A DNA stretch of 64,000 bases from assembly GCA_029378245.1 (NCBI GenBank), contig JARKIF010000008.1, positions 1,364,001 through 1,428,000 on the forward strand, written 5' to 3'. The DNA is from Roridomyces roridus (lineage: Eukaryota > Basidiomycota > Agaricomycetes > Agaricales > Mycenaceae). This document shows, piece after piece, positions 12,147-23,828 of this stretch (positions are counted from its first letter, which is position 1; every line of letters begins with the position of its first letter). Made by a program: the position numbers and the translations under genes. The notes under the pieces are model-generated. The model had not been told where the DNA came from. It ran no database searches and saw only the letters and a program-made list of their open reading frames with translations.

Positions 12147-13810
12147 TTATCGTTTCATACCGGCGACGGTTGGCGGTCCGCCGACCTTGCTGTACACTGA
12201 CTTGGCGAGGCGACCGTAGCGTAAGTCGAGAGGAGGAGGCGCCTTGGCGTTCGGCGGACGAGCGGGAGCTGACGGTGCGACTGTCCCCGACGGCGGTGGC
12301 TGCGTCAAGCGCTTTTTCCAAGCGGTTCTAATTGCACTCGATCGTTCAAGAAGCTGCAAGAAGAAGATCAGACAGCGGACGCGGTTGTCCACACAGTACT
12401 TACGGTATCTTTCTCGACACCATCGGCGATGCTCTGTATTATGTTTTCCACGACCGTTCGGTGGTTCCCATTGGGTTTGTCGTCTCGGAAACGCATCATC
12501 CGCCAGTAGTTGCGCGTAGAGTCCCAGTGCACCTCGACGATCCGGTCATCGTATTGTTCGCCCGCTGACTTCATTCTGCAATGTCCAGTTCAGATGCCGA
12601 AACATATGCAGAAGACATGACCGACTTTTCCCACTCGTCGTCCTCGACGTGCATCCGATCGTATTGCTCGTACTTGGTGTCCCCGCACCAAACATGTAGC
12701 AAAAAGACTGGTTTGGCGTGGAAATCTGGCTTGGATGGGTCGTTTGCCAATGGTGGGAACCGCAGGACCAGCTTGAAATCGATAGAATTCTCTGAAGGCG
12801 GCTTCCACTTGAGGCTGTAAGAGCGTCAACAATCCGGCAAAACCATTCAAGTCGAGACCAACATGTTGGGATCCGTGGCCGGGTTATAAGGTGTATTGAC
12901 GCATGTGTAGATGAGACCGTCGTTCCCGTGGTGCAGATTGGGCATTTCTGCAAAGATTTGCTCGGCATGGTAAGAGAGGCTGATCTCCTTGACTCGAATA
13001 CTGGGAAGAAATTTTGAGGCCAAGAATGCCACGAGTGAGCCAACGAACCTACTCAAAAGGGTGTGTTTGGGTAATGTGGTTGAACTCTTGCTTCATCTTG
13101 GCGTATGGCTTGTAAAACCACTCTTTCAGTCGCCCGTAACGCTTGTCCAACGGCCGAGCCATTATGTTTTGGTTATTGACCACCAGGCAGTCGAATGCCA
13201 AGAAACGCAGAGTCTCCTGTAGTCCCCGTTCATTCCTGGAATTCCAAAAGAGAGCGCATTCCTACCTGATTTGTGCGGGGGTCAACGTCAAAGACGAGCT
13301 CTCCGTCCACGATGGTATTTTGCAATGGCATCTTCGGGTTTTCATGATGGGGAAAGAAAAAGCCGTCCAGTCCGTAGTAGTCATTCTTGCGGTCGATCTG
13401 CATACCCTTGTAAGAGCGTAGGTGACATGATACAAGTGCCGCGTCACCAAATAGACCGCTTGGGAGCCCGAGGCTGGATCGGTGTGCACAAAGAGAAGGA
13501 CACGGATGCCGTCGGATTTCTCGCATACCCAGAAGCTAGGACAATTATTCACGGCCTTGAAGGAACAAAGGTGAGCTGGACGCACTCTTGGGCCTCGAGC
13601 TTCGCAAGATCGCCTCTGGCAAAGCTGACTGGTTGACTTCCGGGAAACCTTTTGGATGAAACGGTTGGACCAGATACGGAATCAACATGAGCCTTTCTTG
13701 TACCTGTGATGGTCGACCTGGCATATTCTGGCGACGTTTTCTTTGAGCCACGCATCACGTTCTGTGCGTGCGGGGATGCGGGTACCAGGTATCTCGGGAA
13801 CGCGCGACAT
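12147..13810 (-). CDS. CEG1: mRNA-capping enzyme alpha subunit (guanylyltransferase)
   Basis: Nuclear enzyme that transfers GMP to the 5' diphosphate end of nascent mRNA. Start MSRVPEIPGTRIPA at 13810. The spliced frame has RFPGSQPVSF, then the nucleotidyl-transfer motif KSDGIR (catalytic Lys), VDGELVFDVD (motif III region), the stretch around RPLDKRYGRL, and a later KPVFLLHVW block with the OB-fold part. It ends in a basic Pro/Lys tail (stop at 12147). Fungi keep this activity separate from the triphosphatase, and no triphosphatase domain is fused here. Multiple introns of about 50 bases are present. Confidence 0.92.
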
Positions 13811-13884
13811 GGATAAGGGCAAGATTTACACAACTTCGGACTTAGGTAATATACAGATATCAAGAAGGAAAAAACGTCGTCTCT

Positions 13885-14579
13885 TCACCGGTCCTCTGCC
13901 CATTCGTTCTCCTTCTTGATCTGCGCCTCCTCCTCGGGCGTAAAGTCGTTGACAATGTTGAAGAGCTTGCGAATCTCCTCGGGCGTCTTGCCCTTGATCA
14001 TGTTTGCGACCGTCTTGCATCCCACATCACTGCGCAGCAAGTTAAAAGGAGAACACAGCGAGCACGATAGCACGTACAGTAGCGACTTGATATCGAGGTA
14101 GTTGGCAGCCAAAATGATCTCAAACAGCATCTCCTGGTCGACGGTAATGAACTTTTGGTCCCATTCAGAGATGTCGGTCTGTAAAGAATCGTCGGCAAAG
14201 GGAACACAACAGCACCAGCTCCACTCACAGTGCGTTTGCGGGTCTCGTCCTGCGATTGCTCAGAGTCGGCAGTCGGGAGAGGCTCGCCACGGTGGTGCTC
14301 GCAGTACTCCAAGACCTTTTCGTGGGCGTCAATCAATCTCTGTGGCAACAGGGGCGCCGTATACACACCTTCTTCAGGACACTCGAGGAGACGTTGGGCA
14401 GAGGAATGGGCTGATCAGATTCACCGACATCTTTTAGAGAGAGAAATGAGCGACGGGGCGACAAGATGGCAGATAAGCGGATGCGGACCCTCAAGCATGT
14501 TCTTGATGAGGACACTTCTCTCGACAATGTCCTTCTCGGTGGTGAACTGCTCATTATCGGAGGTGACGAGGAGGACCAT
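13885..14579 (-). CDS. SKP1: Skp1, SCF ubiquitin ligase adaptor
   Basis: Skp1 links F-box proteins to cullin in SCF E3 ligases. The frame starts [12 protein letters not shown] with the BTB/POZ fold, continues through [18 protein letters not shown] and an acidic loop, then the F-box-binding carboxy half: [54 protein letters not shown] and the terminal KENEWAEDR. About four short introns interrupt it. Length (about 160 residues) and all key segments are normal. It is divergent from bL27m, with starts 90 bases apart. Confidence 0.95.
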
Positions 14580-14669
14580 GGTGTTGTAGAGAGAGAAAAG
14601 AAAGGGTATAGGTGGCTTTTGTTCGGACTTTGATGACTCTTTTGTGTAACACAGCCTTTGATTGACTCG

Positions 14670-15204
14670 ATGGCCTTCCTGAACCGGTGTCTCGATGCTG
14701 TTCGCAGCCCCTTCTCCGCCCTAGGTGACGACCTCGCTGGCCGCAGATTGTTCAGCACTCATTTGCCCCTCAGGGTCCGTCCGTACTGCTACAAAACGCG
14801 CTGGAGGCACGGTACACAACCACGGCGGCTCTCCAGGTCAACGCCTCGGTGTCAAAAAATTCTCTGGTCCAACCATCCTCCAGCTAGTCTAATGCGATGC
14901 TCATCCCAACCCAGATCAGTATGTCGTTCCGGGAAACATCATTGTACGCCAACGCGGGACGTTGTTCCATCCTGGGCCCCATGTCAAGATGGGCAGAGAC
15001 CACACCATCTATGCCGTCGCGCCTGGCGTCGTCCGGTTCTACAAGGAAAAATGGATGCGCGGCGAGCGTAGGTTCGTTGGCGTCGTCCTTGAGCGCGGAG
15101 AGGTTCTTCCCCGCGACGAGGCTGCACGGGGACGGAGCCGCTACTGTGGCCTCGTCAATCTGCGAAACCATGTCCCTCCTCAACAACAAATACAGTCCTC
15201 TTGA
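14670..15204 (+). CDS. Mitochondrial large-subunit ribosomal protein bL27m
   Basis: Mitochondrial ribosome subunit. Exon 1 (14670-14724) encodes a short basic/hydrophobic presequence, [20 protein letters not shown] canonical 49-base intron ends in cctcag at 14773 and joins it in frame to [20 protein letters not shown], the bL27 signature. A second intron follows VKKFS, then [31 protein letters not shown] and [19 protein letters not shown]. The stop is at 15204. Without the first intron the gene would look frameshifted, which it is not. Confidence 0.92.
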
Positions 15205-15262
15205 CTTGACGCGTGGAACTACTACCTGTATTATTTTAGCTAATCTTGCAACTGGTTATACA

Positions 15263-17738
15263 TTAACTGCTATCTTCCTCGGGCGATTCATCCTCGACGG
15301 CGGTCTTCACATTGCCCAACTGCCAATTGGGCATGATGAACGCGACAAACACAGCAAGGACGTTGACGACGGTGGCCACAATCACCATCGTTTGCATCAC
15401 ATCGCTATATGCTGGAAAGAACGATGAGGAACAAGAAGATTGCGGAAAAATACAACTCACCAGCGATGACGCCCTCGCGCACTGGGTCCCCGCGTGGCTT
15501 TCCAGCAGCCGCAGTGATAGAGCCGAACAAAATATCCCTCTCGACTTGTGATAGGAAAGGGAGATGCTCGGCCAGTTTGTCTGGCATCTGGGAACTCCAA
15601 ATGGCGCCGGCTGAAGACTATTACCAGCTGAAGTAAACTTGGGCAAGGAAACGGACCTATAGCACCACCACCAGCCGCACCGAATTCGGTGATGAGGAGA
15701 ACGACGGCGGTGACCATCGCGACATCCTCCTGGGTGACCGAGGCCTGTGCACTGACTTGAATGCACAGGCCAGCGATTCCACCACCGAGGCCTTGCAAAA
15801 TTTGCGCCAGAAGCAGCTCAAAATTTGAGCCGCCGGTGCCTCGAGAACGCAACATGAGCGCAGCGCCTCTGAATTCGGTCAGCTCAAGACCGGAAAAACT
15901 GATCAGCACATACATCACTCGCAGAACAAGTCCGAAGATAAGGAGCGTCTGTGGAACTTGTAAGCGGATACTGAACCTTGAACAAGAAAATTACCTTGTA
16001 GCGCTGGAATACGTTGAGGTATACACCAGTGAGAATGCCGCTGATGGTCAAGGTTATCGTCTGGGTCTGCATGAAATACGTCGTGTTGATCAGTTTCCTA
16101 TTTTTCTCCTCAGCTCAGCTCAGATGGACGGGATTAAAAACCCTGATTACCAATCTTTCACGACCACGACGAAAGAATATAGGTAAGTGAACGTTAGGCT
16201 ATACGCCATCTACGAAGGTCTGTAAGATGCGTAGACAAAGTCAAATGGCACTCACAAAGTCAAAGGCGCCAATGAGAGAAGCCCCAATCACGGTTCTGTT
16301 CCTGACAAAACGGTAAGGGATGACGGGGTATTTGGCCCACTTGAAATCCCAGATGCAAAATATCGGGATCAACGAGATGCCAAGAAGAAAGACGGCCAGC
16401 ATGGCAGCTATGAAATATTATTAGCTTCGAGAGCCGACACGAAAGAGTTGCATACCTGCATTCAACCCTCTTGTTGTGTTTTTGGCAAGAGAGAGCGGAA
16501 GGAGTGTAAGTGAGATGGAGAGGCCGATGAGTAAAAGGCCAACAGCATCAAGTTCTTCGGCTGTATCGACAATGCTCTGGATGTAACCCTTCTCGGGTTG
16601 CATGGCACCAGACCGTCTGTTTCGTCTGGTAATACGCTCTGACCAGAGAAGAGTCGCGATTAGGGGTGAAAGACCGAGGGGTATGAGGATGATGAACATC
16701 CCATAACCCCACCGCCATCCAAAATGCTCGATAACTGTGGCCGAGATGATGGAGCCAACGAACGCGTTGATTAGGAAGGGGAGGGTGTTGAGCGACATGA
16801 CGAGCCCTCGCCATTTGAGTGTAGTAATGTCAGCAATTACGATTTGTGTAAGTAGTTGAAGTCCTCTAGAAGGAGGTGAGAGATTTAACAGAGAGGCCGA
16901 AAAGAACTTGCGTATAACCGCTACAATGGCGTCAGCGCAGACTATTAGGAGATGGAACACAGAACTAACATGGCATAGAGGATGATACCTGTCGCGACGG
17001 CCTGAATGTTCTGAGCTGTAGCGATGACCGTGTAGCCTGAGGAGTAGGGCTGAGTGAGAATAACCGTGCTGGGGTTTTAAATACCTAGAACATAAAAGAA
17101 CACTGATTTCATGTGAGGCGGCTCGAAAAGAGTGCCAAGTCGAAAACATACACACGGCGCAGTAAGCCGTTCCTCTGGAGCGGACATCGGCCAATTTCGC
17201 TAATTCAAGAGATCAAGGACTGCATGAACACGGATTGAGGCAATAAGAACCTATTACCGGTTTGCCCACAGCGACTGATGAAACATAATCAGATAAAAAA
17301 TAAGCGAGGGGCAGAGGCGGCGCAACTTATTATGCCTTGGACGACTTGTATGAGGCCTAGAAGCCTGTGTCCACCGAATTCCGATGTTGCATAGGAGAGA
17401 TATGTGTATCTTCAGACTGGGATTTGTTACAACGCTCCAACAAAAAGATGGATGTGTACGTGGTGGTCCCGTCTAAAGCGTAGATGTATGCAGCAAGTCC
17501 CAAGCTACCGGCCGTGTTGGTCAATGCCGCAGATAATTTCCGAGGATGCATGCCTGATGAAGAGGGTCCATTTGGCGCGCCGGCTGTAAGATCTAGTGAC
17601 AGAGGAAGGCCGACTCTCAACAACTACGTCCACCACCTCTTCGTCTGTAGCGGTGGGTGAGCAACACTAAAATCATCGCATGTTCGTACCATCGGAGACT
17701 GAATGCGCCCGGAGACGCTGGTATCCTCTATGTGACAT
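15263..17738 (-). CDS. MFS siderophore-iron transporter (SIT family)
   Basis: Plasma-membrane or vesicle uptake of iron-siderophore complexes, with 12-14 membrane helices. Start MSHRGYQRLRAHSVSD (17738), then an acidic cytosolic leader, KWTLF, AAYIYALDGTTTYTYLSYA, GKPVIGKLADVRSRG (MFS motif A), TLKWRGLVMSLNTLPFLINA, ILQGLGGGIAGL, QASVTQEDVAMVTAVVLLI and a last helix before an acidic tail. The GTTTY and QASV-x-x-x-DVA patterns are typical of SIT transporters. The second intron (17553-17505, 49 bases) begins GC, not GT. Nothing adjacent points to a siderophore biosynthesis cluster. It is divergent from the DUF3074 gene. Confidence 0.85.
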
Positions 17739-17894
17739 GGCTATTAGTTGAGCATGGTTGTGGTTGTCTTGAAACCGAGATTGTTGCATATCTGATAAAG
17801 GCAGCCCCATTCGGAAAACACTGGCTTGTTTTGCTCCCGAGGGCCGACGATGTGAACCACTCTCTTTCCACGACTACCTACACGCATTACCAAC

Positions 17895-18813
17895 ATGCTC
17901 AATATCACGCCCATCAAGCCTACCGACATTCCCAACGACGACCAGGTTTTGACGGAAGTCCTGCGAGAAGCTCAACGGCTCATGGCGCGTGCAGGTCATG
18001 TCTGCTGCCGACGAGGTGCTAGCATCCACCCTGGAATGGGCCCCAGGCAAGACCTTTCATGGGAACGTCAAGACGTGTTCCCGACCCAAGGCGCCAGGAG
18101 AGGGTGCAGCTTGGCATTGCAGAGTCAGCATCCATAAGACAGAAGAGGTGACTTTCGACAAGCTCTGGGAGAAATTGGGTATTGGCTACGTGTATTGGTA
18201 TGTTCATCCACTGAATATTCTCTCTAGGCAAGGACAAGGCCGTCAACGAGAAAGAGTACTGCACACCTCGCTTCGTTGTCATCCTCTCACACCGTCTAGA
18301 TTCATCCCAGACATCAACAAAGTCACCAAGGTCAAGGAAATCAGCCCGACGCAGATGATCTGGACTCTCCACTACAAGTTCTCTCCGCCCATTTCTCCAC
18401 GCGTCTTCACCGTCGTTCAAATCACACGACTCAGCGAATCTTCGCCTCGGACCGGGTGTGTTGGCTGCGGTATCACTGTTTTCAACTGTCTGACTCTCAC
18501 CAGCACCGTGGTGTCTATTCCAATCGACTTGTCAGAAGACCCAGAACTCGCGAAGCTCGAGGAGAAAGGCGTTAGGGGGCGTTATGTCAGTGTTGAGCGC
18601 ATCACCGAACTCGAAGACGGCACAATAGAATGGCGTATGGCTACGTCCAGCACCCCAGGAGGCAGTATTCCCACCTACTTTGTGGAAAAGTCCATGGACG
18701 GCAAGATTGCAGAGGTCAATTTGGAGCAAGCGTCATTATACAGCTGGCTGATTACTTTATAGGATGTGCCCCACTTCATGGCATGGTACCGGCGAGAGGT
18801 AGCAAAAATCTGA
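17895..18813 (+). CDS. DUF3074 (START-like) domain protein
   Basis: Small START/SRPBCC-like protein of unknown ligand. Motifs: GKTFHGNVKT, WHCRVSIH, the TFDKLWEKLG block, NKVTKVKEISPTQMIWTLHY, PRVFTVVQITRL, VSIPIDLSEDPELAKLEEKG and WRMATSSTPGGSIP, ending VPHFMAWYRREVAKI. Five exons. The first intron is uncertain: a 49-base intron (starting gttttg, ending gtgcag at about 17994) is length-typical, but a 34-base alternative would keep the coding-like LREAQRLMA. Introns 2-5 are canonical. The stop is TGA at 18811-18813. Confidence 0.8.
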
Positions 18814-18883
18814 ATCTCTCCGGCCATCATGAATCAATATGATTAGAACACGGCAATCGAAATGAATTGGGAGGCTCATATTT

Positions 18884-18941
18884 ACTAAACGCTATCCGCC
18901 CAACAGTCTGGTGCAGCCACGTTGGGCGGATAGCGTTTAGT
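18884..18941. repeat. Perfect 21-bp inverted repeat with 16-base loop
   Basis: Arms 18884-18904 and 18921-18941 are perfectly complementary (arm actaaacgctatccgcccaac). The loop is 16 bases. It lies 70 bases past the stop of the DUF3074 gene. Immediately downstream is a 14-bp palindrome, gctggtgcaccagc (18945-18958). Confidence 0.9.
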
Positions 18942-19215
18942 CCTGCTGGTGCACCAGCTCTTGAGCCCGTTTCTTTGATTTCCGTTGGCTCTTTTTCACG
19001 AATAATGAATGCACAGTGTTATAGTGTCTGTTCATGAAGCTCAGCTTACCGTCTACCCACGGATAAGGGCGCGCAGCGGTATCCTCTAGGTAGAACGGAG
19101 AGGTACTGTCAGGTCCGAATACAAGACTTTGGTTACTTCACGTTGATTGCAACTGTGGGGCAATTTCAATTTACAAACAACGCGTAAACACCGTCCCTCT
19201 TATTGCCCTCTTACC

Positions 19216-19657
19216 ATGCCGCCCGTGTTCAACGGTGTCCAATACCACCTCACCTCCACTCTTCCCCATGAACGACGCGAGGAGCTCGCCCGCACCCTCA
19301 CCACCCATGGCGCTGTCCCAGCGTCTTCCATTGCCACGGCCACCCACATCATCGCTGATTCCGACACGGGCTTTGACGGCTGGCAAGAGGTGAAACAGGG
19401 GAAGATAGTGACCGCGAGTGGCCTCTTTTATCCCTCGGTGAGCATCCACCCAATCAGTTGCAGGAGCTCTGGGTCGTTCGTTCGATGGAATTAGAAAAAC
19501 TGCAAGAGTGCGTCTCATTTTCTCTTCCCCGGCCCATTTAACACCAATCAGACCCGAGTTTTACTCCGCATGTCCTCGGAAGATATTCTCCGGGGTCGTC
19601 GCGTGTGCAGCCGACGTGAGCCGGAAGTCGATCCCATTAACTTCCCCGCAAGACTAA
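19216..19657 (+). CDS. Short BRCT-domain protein, possibly truncated
   Basis: One BRCT domain of about 110 residues: FNGVQYHLTSTLPHERREEL, ATHIIAD, FDGWQEVKQGKI, WVVRSMELEKLQ and FYSACPRKIFSGVVACAADV, stopping soon after at 19657. WV-x-RS is the expected BRCT helix-3 motif and the Ala-Cys-Ala-Ala-Asp block starts what would be a second BRCT in longer relatives. Two introns are inferred (about 19396-19451 and 19511-19551); the first lacks a well-placed donor. Family members that I recall are far longer, multi-BRCT proteins, so this copy is either a small paralogue or a truncated relic. Confidence 0.55.
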
Positions 19658-19777
19658 ATGATTGTATGTTCTGACAACTCTGTATATATGATGTGTTTAC
19701 ATGTGAAATGTGAGGTTGATACCGAGGATTTCTCAAGACTTGGTTTGAGCTATGGCTGCATTCTCTCCCAGCGTGAT

Positions 19778-21658
19778 TTATGCGAGTTCCAGATAACGCT
19801 CCACTGCATGAGGATTTGTCAAGTTTAGCACACAATTGAAATAAAGCCGGCACTCACGTTCCCAATTTGTAACAGCCTCATTCCAGAGTCGTACTTCGTG
19901 TTCTCTGGTGCCTCCAAAATGATCAACGAAGAGATCCCCGAAAACCTCACGCGCGACACTGCCTGGCTGCATCATCCGAGCTGTTGCAGCTTCCAGCGAC
20001 AGAGGAAGCATCTTTACTTTGCCTGTCGCCCTGTCCTCTGGTGAAAAGTGGCTAATCGGGGGCGTGTCGAGCTTGAGCTTCTTCTCGATACCTCTCAGTC
20101 CCAGCAGGAACGCTGCGCTGAGGGCAAAGTACGGGTTCATGTCGGCGCCGGGCACTCTTATTTCCAGTCTCGTCGCAGAGGGCGGAACGGACGGAGGCGA
20201 GATTATGCGAACGGACGCGCCTCTAGAGTCGTAGCCATAAGTGACCGCGTTTGGGGCCCAGAATGCCTCGCCGCCAGCCAGACGCTTGTACCCGTTGATC
20301 GTAGGAACCAGCTAGAATGGATTAAGTTTACTTCGAGCAATGAAGGTCTGAATTACCATGGGCATGACTGAATCGGATGAATGAATGTTTGGGGAATTAG
20401 AAAAGTCACGTACTGTCCGGAAGCCCCTCCAAGACACCGGCCAAAAAGTGTTCGCCCTCGATGCTCATGAACTTTGTGTCTCCATAGGCGGCATCAGCTC
20501 GGCCGCTGGAAAGTTCCGAGTCCGAGACTGCGAATACATTGCGGCCCGAATCGTCTCGTAGGGAGACATGGATATGTCTGAAGGCGTCGGTATTGGCTGG
20601 AATGAGGAGAATGGATCACGCACCCACTGCAACCGGGCAGCTGCAACTAGATTAACAAGCAGTATGCAGACTGGAACAGAGGCCATACATTTCCCCATGG
20701 CTTTGCCATGAAGCTGGGAGTCACGCCTCGTTTCATGCCAATGCTTTTGGCAAGATACTTGAACAAGATCCCGTTGTCAGCCATTCTCAGGGCGGAGGTA
20801 TATGCCAATGCGGTCTCGAGAACTCCAGGGCCCGTTTCAGTATCTGGTACTCAAGGATGAGAACCGTGAAAAGAAATGGAAAAAGAAGCATACGGTGACC
20901 CTCGACAGGGACGTCAAACTTGGCACTCTCGTCGAAAAGGTCGTGGAAATACTCGTTGTTGAGTTGTGTCCGCAGAAGCGAATAACCGTGCACTAGAAAA
21001 TATAAGTGAAGCGCCTGCACGATTTGGTAGATGATCATACTGCCGGGTGTAAGTGGTTGCAAGTTGGTAAACTTCTTGTCGGCCAGACTCTGTGGAGTTT
21101 CTGGACGAGAGTGAGGCTAGGCAGTGAGGACGCGAATATAGCGACCTTGGAAATTGAAATATTCGTATTCTATCCCAGCAAAACAGTGTCTGCCTGTCGT
21201 GGCAGCCCGTTGGGTCGTGATAGCCATGATTCCTCGCGGGTCCACAACAAGCGGTTCCTTGGTGTCTGGGTCGAGAAAGGACACAAGAAAGAACGGACAG
21301 TTATTCTCCCAGGGAATTCTGCGGTAAGTCGAGAGGTCAATTGCTGCGATAAGATCGCGGTAGCCGTTGGCCTTGTTGGAAATGAGCAGTTCGCGAGTGT
21401 ATGGCAGGTCGGTTATATCCCATCCAAACACAACGGAGCAGAACCCAAAGCCATCGGACGATGCAGCGCTGAGGAATTTTTCCTTGGACATGAATTTGCC
21501 GCGCAGGACCCCATCAACTGGATGGGGTAAATAGGAGCGCTTATGTATACATAGGCGAGCAGAGTACCATCGATACCGGCGACTTTGACTTTGAGGTCGA
21601 ATTGAAGAAGGGCTTTGAGCTCATTCAGAGTCTTTGGCGCGTCGGTTGTGGCCGTCAT
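19778..21658 (-). CDS. Glutamine synthetase family enzyme (GlnA-III/FluG-like)
   Basis: ATP-grasp-like glutamate-amine ligase of the type I glutamine synthetase superfamily; the true amine substrate is unknown. Motifs along the frame: LNELKALLQFDLKVKVAG, FGWDITDLPYTREL, the active-site glutamate region FAGIEYEYFNF, ETALAYTSALRMADN, the substrate-loop block NGYKRLAGGEAFWAPN, and RVPGADMNPYFALSAAFL. The terminal part is helical, ending RYLELA. About eight introns are present. An upstream in-frame ATG at 21712 exists, but it overlaps the divergent WD40 gene start region, so 21658 is chosen. No amidohydrolase domain is fused, unlike fungal FluG. Confidence 0.82.
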
Positions 21659-21717
21659 TGCGGAAGAGGGGATTGACTTCGATGATCGCATGGCATCAGA
21701 AATTGATGGCATCGGCT

Positions 21718-23019
21718 ATGGAAGAGTTGCTCAATCTCCCGACCTACGCGCTCACTAAAACACTACTCACCCCGTCTCCCGTCTCATCTTTGGCACTCGA
21801 TCACGCTGGTCATCTTTTCGTTGGCTCAGATGATGGTTCTCTGCGTTTATACGACCTCTTGTCCTTCAAGGTGTTGAGGGCAATAAGTGGTTTGCCCGCC
21901 GAAATCTCTTCTATTGCCTGTTTCAAACGCGCTGGATCTGACCTCCGAGATGTCTGGCTGGCCTCTGGACATCAAGTGTGTGCAACCCATATTGCCTTCA
22001 ACTTGTTCCAATCGCATCCAGGCCTACTTGTTTCGCATGGACTCGCAAAAACTAGTCCAAACTACTTCAGATGCAATTTCACGCATAGAATTGTGCGAAA
22101 AAGACGATGTGCTCAATGAGGTACGTCCCAGAACAGTCTTTTGCCTTGGTAATAATGATATCCAGCCAGCTTGCATTGAATGCCAGTAAAAGCCACCTGG
22201 CATTCAGCACCGACTTGGGCTCTGTTGGAGTCGTGGATCTAGCTGCGTCGCCTGCCGCTGTTTCCACGATGAAAACCAGCCACTCCAGCGTGCGCGCGGT
22301 GTTAACATCTTCTTCGACGCTCTGATCCTTTCTCTCAGATATGTGGCATTGTTCGGTTCATTCCCGACCGACCACGAGAGATCGTGAGCGGCGGATACGA
22401 TAGCTGTCTACTGCATTTTGACTTTATGCAACGTACTGTCCTTTCAAGGCGAGAAATCCGTGAGTTCGCTCGTTGTTATTTCGTCCAGCATGCTCATTTT
22501 TGCAGCACCATTTCCGGCTACCGACGGAATGTCCCTCTCCCCACCCTTCGTCATGTCTGCCGCGATGACACCCACAGGATTAATGGCTGCTGGAACGGCT
22601 GATGGGCGTCTCTGGCTGGGCTCGGGAGGCGAGAAAACGCCCTCGTCAACAAAAAAGAAACGAAGTCGGAAATGGGAAGGCCTCGACGAAGAAGGCGAAG
22701 TCATGGAAAAGATTGCTGAAGGCCCCATTGTTGCAATGTAGGTTGGCGCTTTTGTTATCCTCGACTTGCCTGATCGTACCGCAGGGCTTTTCGGGACCCT
22801 TCCATTCTGACTTTATCCACATTGCTCGGAAACATCATGCAGTTTCGCATAGTCCGACAAAACGACAGCGTTCAGCTCATGAAGATATGGGAGGGGCAGA
22901 CCGACACGATCAACAAAGTCAACTCTCTGGTTGCTGATGAAAAGCGGATTGCAATTGCGGGTCTAACTGCAGACGCGAAGGGTGCGACGGAGATATGGGA
23001 TTTGGCCAAGAACACTTGA
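21718..23019 (+). CDS. WD40-repeat protein
   Basis: Beta-propeller protein of about 340 residues with several WD-like repeats: SLALDHAGHLFVGSDDGSLR, YDLLSFKVLRAISGL, HLAFSTDLGSVGVVDL, REIVSGGYDSCLLHFD, SAAMTPTGLMAAGTADGRLW and a last blade ending ATEIWDLAKNT. It also has a Lys/Arg-rich stretch (KKKRSRKWEG) that could be a nuclear signal. Five short introns are inferred. Upstream in-frame ATGs exist at 21682 and 21706. The function is unassigned; WDR53-like scaffolds are one possibility. It ends 12 bases from the convergent Tim17-like gene. Confidence 0.7.
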
Positions 23020-23030
23020 CATTATATGTA

Positions 23031-23793
23031 TCATACTTTTCGAGGACCCTCTTCCTCCAACTGCGACTCGAGTTCCTGTATCTTCTTCAGATGCAGGTCC
23101 CTTTCCCGCCGAAGTTTGGCCAAAAGTTCGTCGTCCGATAATGTCTTTATACCAAGCAATGCGAGGAGTCGGTTGTTGAGAGGCGGTTTGTCGGCAGGCG
23201 GGGTTTCGATGGGCGCTGGCCCCGGCGAGGAGAGTCTGCCCAGATATTTGATTCTTTGGATAGCCAACTCGTTGTAAGCCGCCTGCAGCACCACGCAGAC
23301 GACACCGGCAGTTACAGCTGCAGGGGCAATGGTACGGCGACCAGCTGTAATGCCCCGTAGCACACCACCTGTGGCGGCGCCGCTCACCCCACTATCGAGC
23401 AGATTGTTCAGTCGAAGGCTAGACCAGGACAGGCTATCCTGAGCCCCGTTCTCAGTTGGCAGCGTCGGGTGCACGCGTCGGATCGTCGGGCTGACGAGGT
23501 ATTCACGGAGCGCTTCATCCCAAGTCTCAGTGAAAAAACGCGAGAAGATAGCTGGGCTCGCACTGAAAAACGTAGCAGCAGTGATAGCGCTATTAACCGC
23601 CGAGGCAGTAGCAAAATTCTGCTGGCGCTTGCCTGCAAAGGCGGAGAGGAGGCCCGTTATGCATGTACTTGCGACGGCTGGCAAAATCCTCAGTTATATA
23701 GGCGCGGGATCCATGGTTCCAGGAGACGGACTTGCAAACAACTACAGTCCCGGTAGCCACAGTCCATGCCCGCTGCGAGAGCTCGGTGGTCAT
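23031..23793 (-). CDS. Tim17/22/23-like small membrane protein
   Basis: About 240 residues. After a 43-base intron the frame reads KRQQNFATASAVNSAITAAT, TWDEALREYL, LDSGVSGAATGGVLRGITAG, RTIAPAAVTAGVVCVVLQAA and ends in a charged coiled helix (LAKLRRERDLHLKKIQELES). The Gly-rich SGAATGG...RG...AGR pattern with paired hydrophobic segments is like the Tim17 family or peroxisomal PMP24-like proteins. The amino part (MTTELSQRAWTVATGTVVVC) is hydrophobic. Its cellular location cannot be decided from sequence alone. It converges closely with the WD40 gene. Confidence 0.55.
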
Positions 23794-23828
23794 AAAGAAA
23801 GAGATAAACAAATGATGCGCGATCAATT

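Noticed and set aside
14774..14790. Apparent frameshift in bL27m from a tandem GTCC duplication
   Set aside because: A canonical 49-base intron (gtgacg...cctcag, ending 14773) joins exon 1 to the conserved [10 protein letters not shown] frame, so no frameshift is needed.
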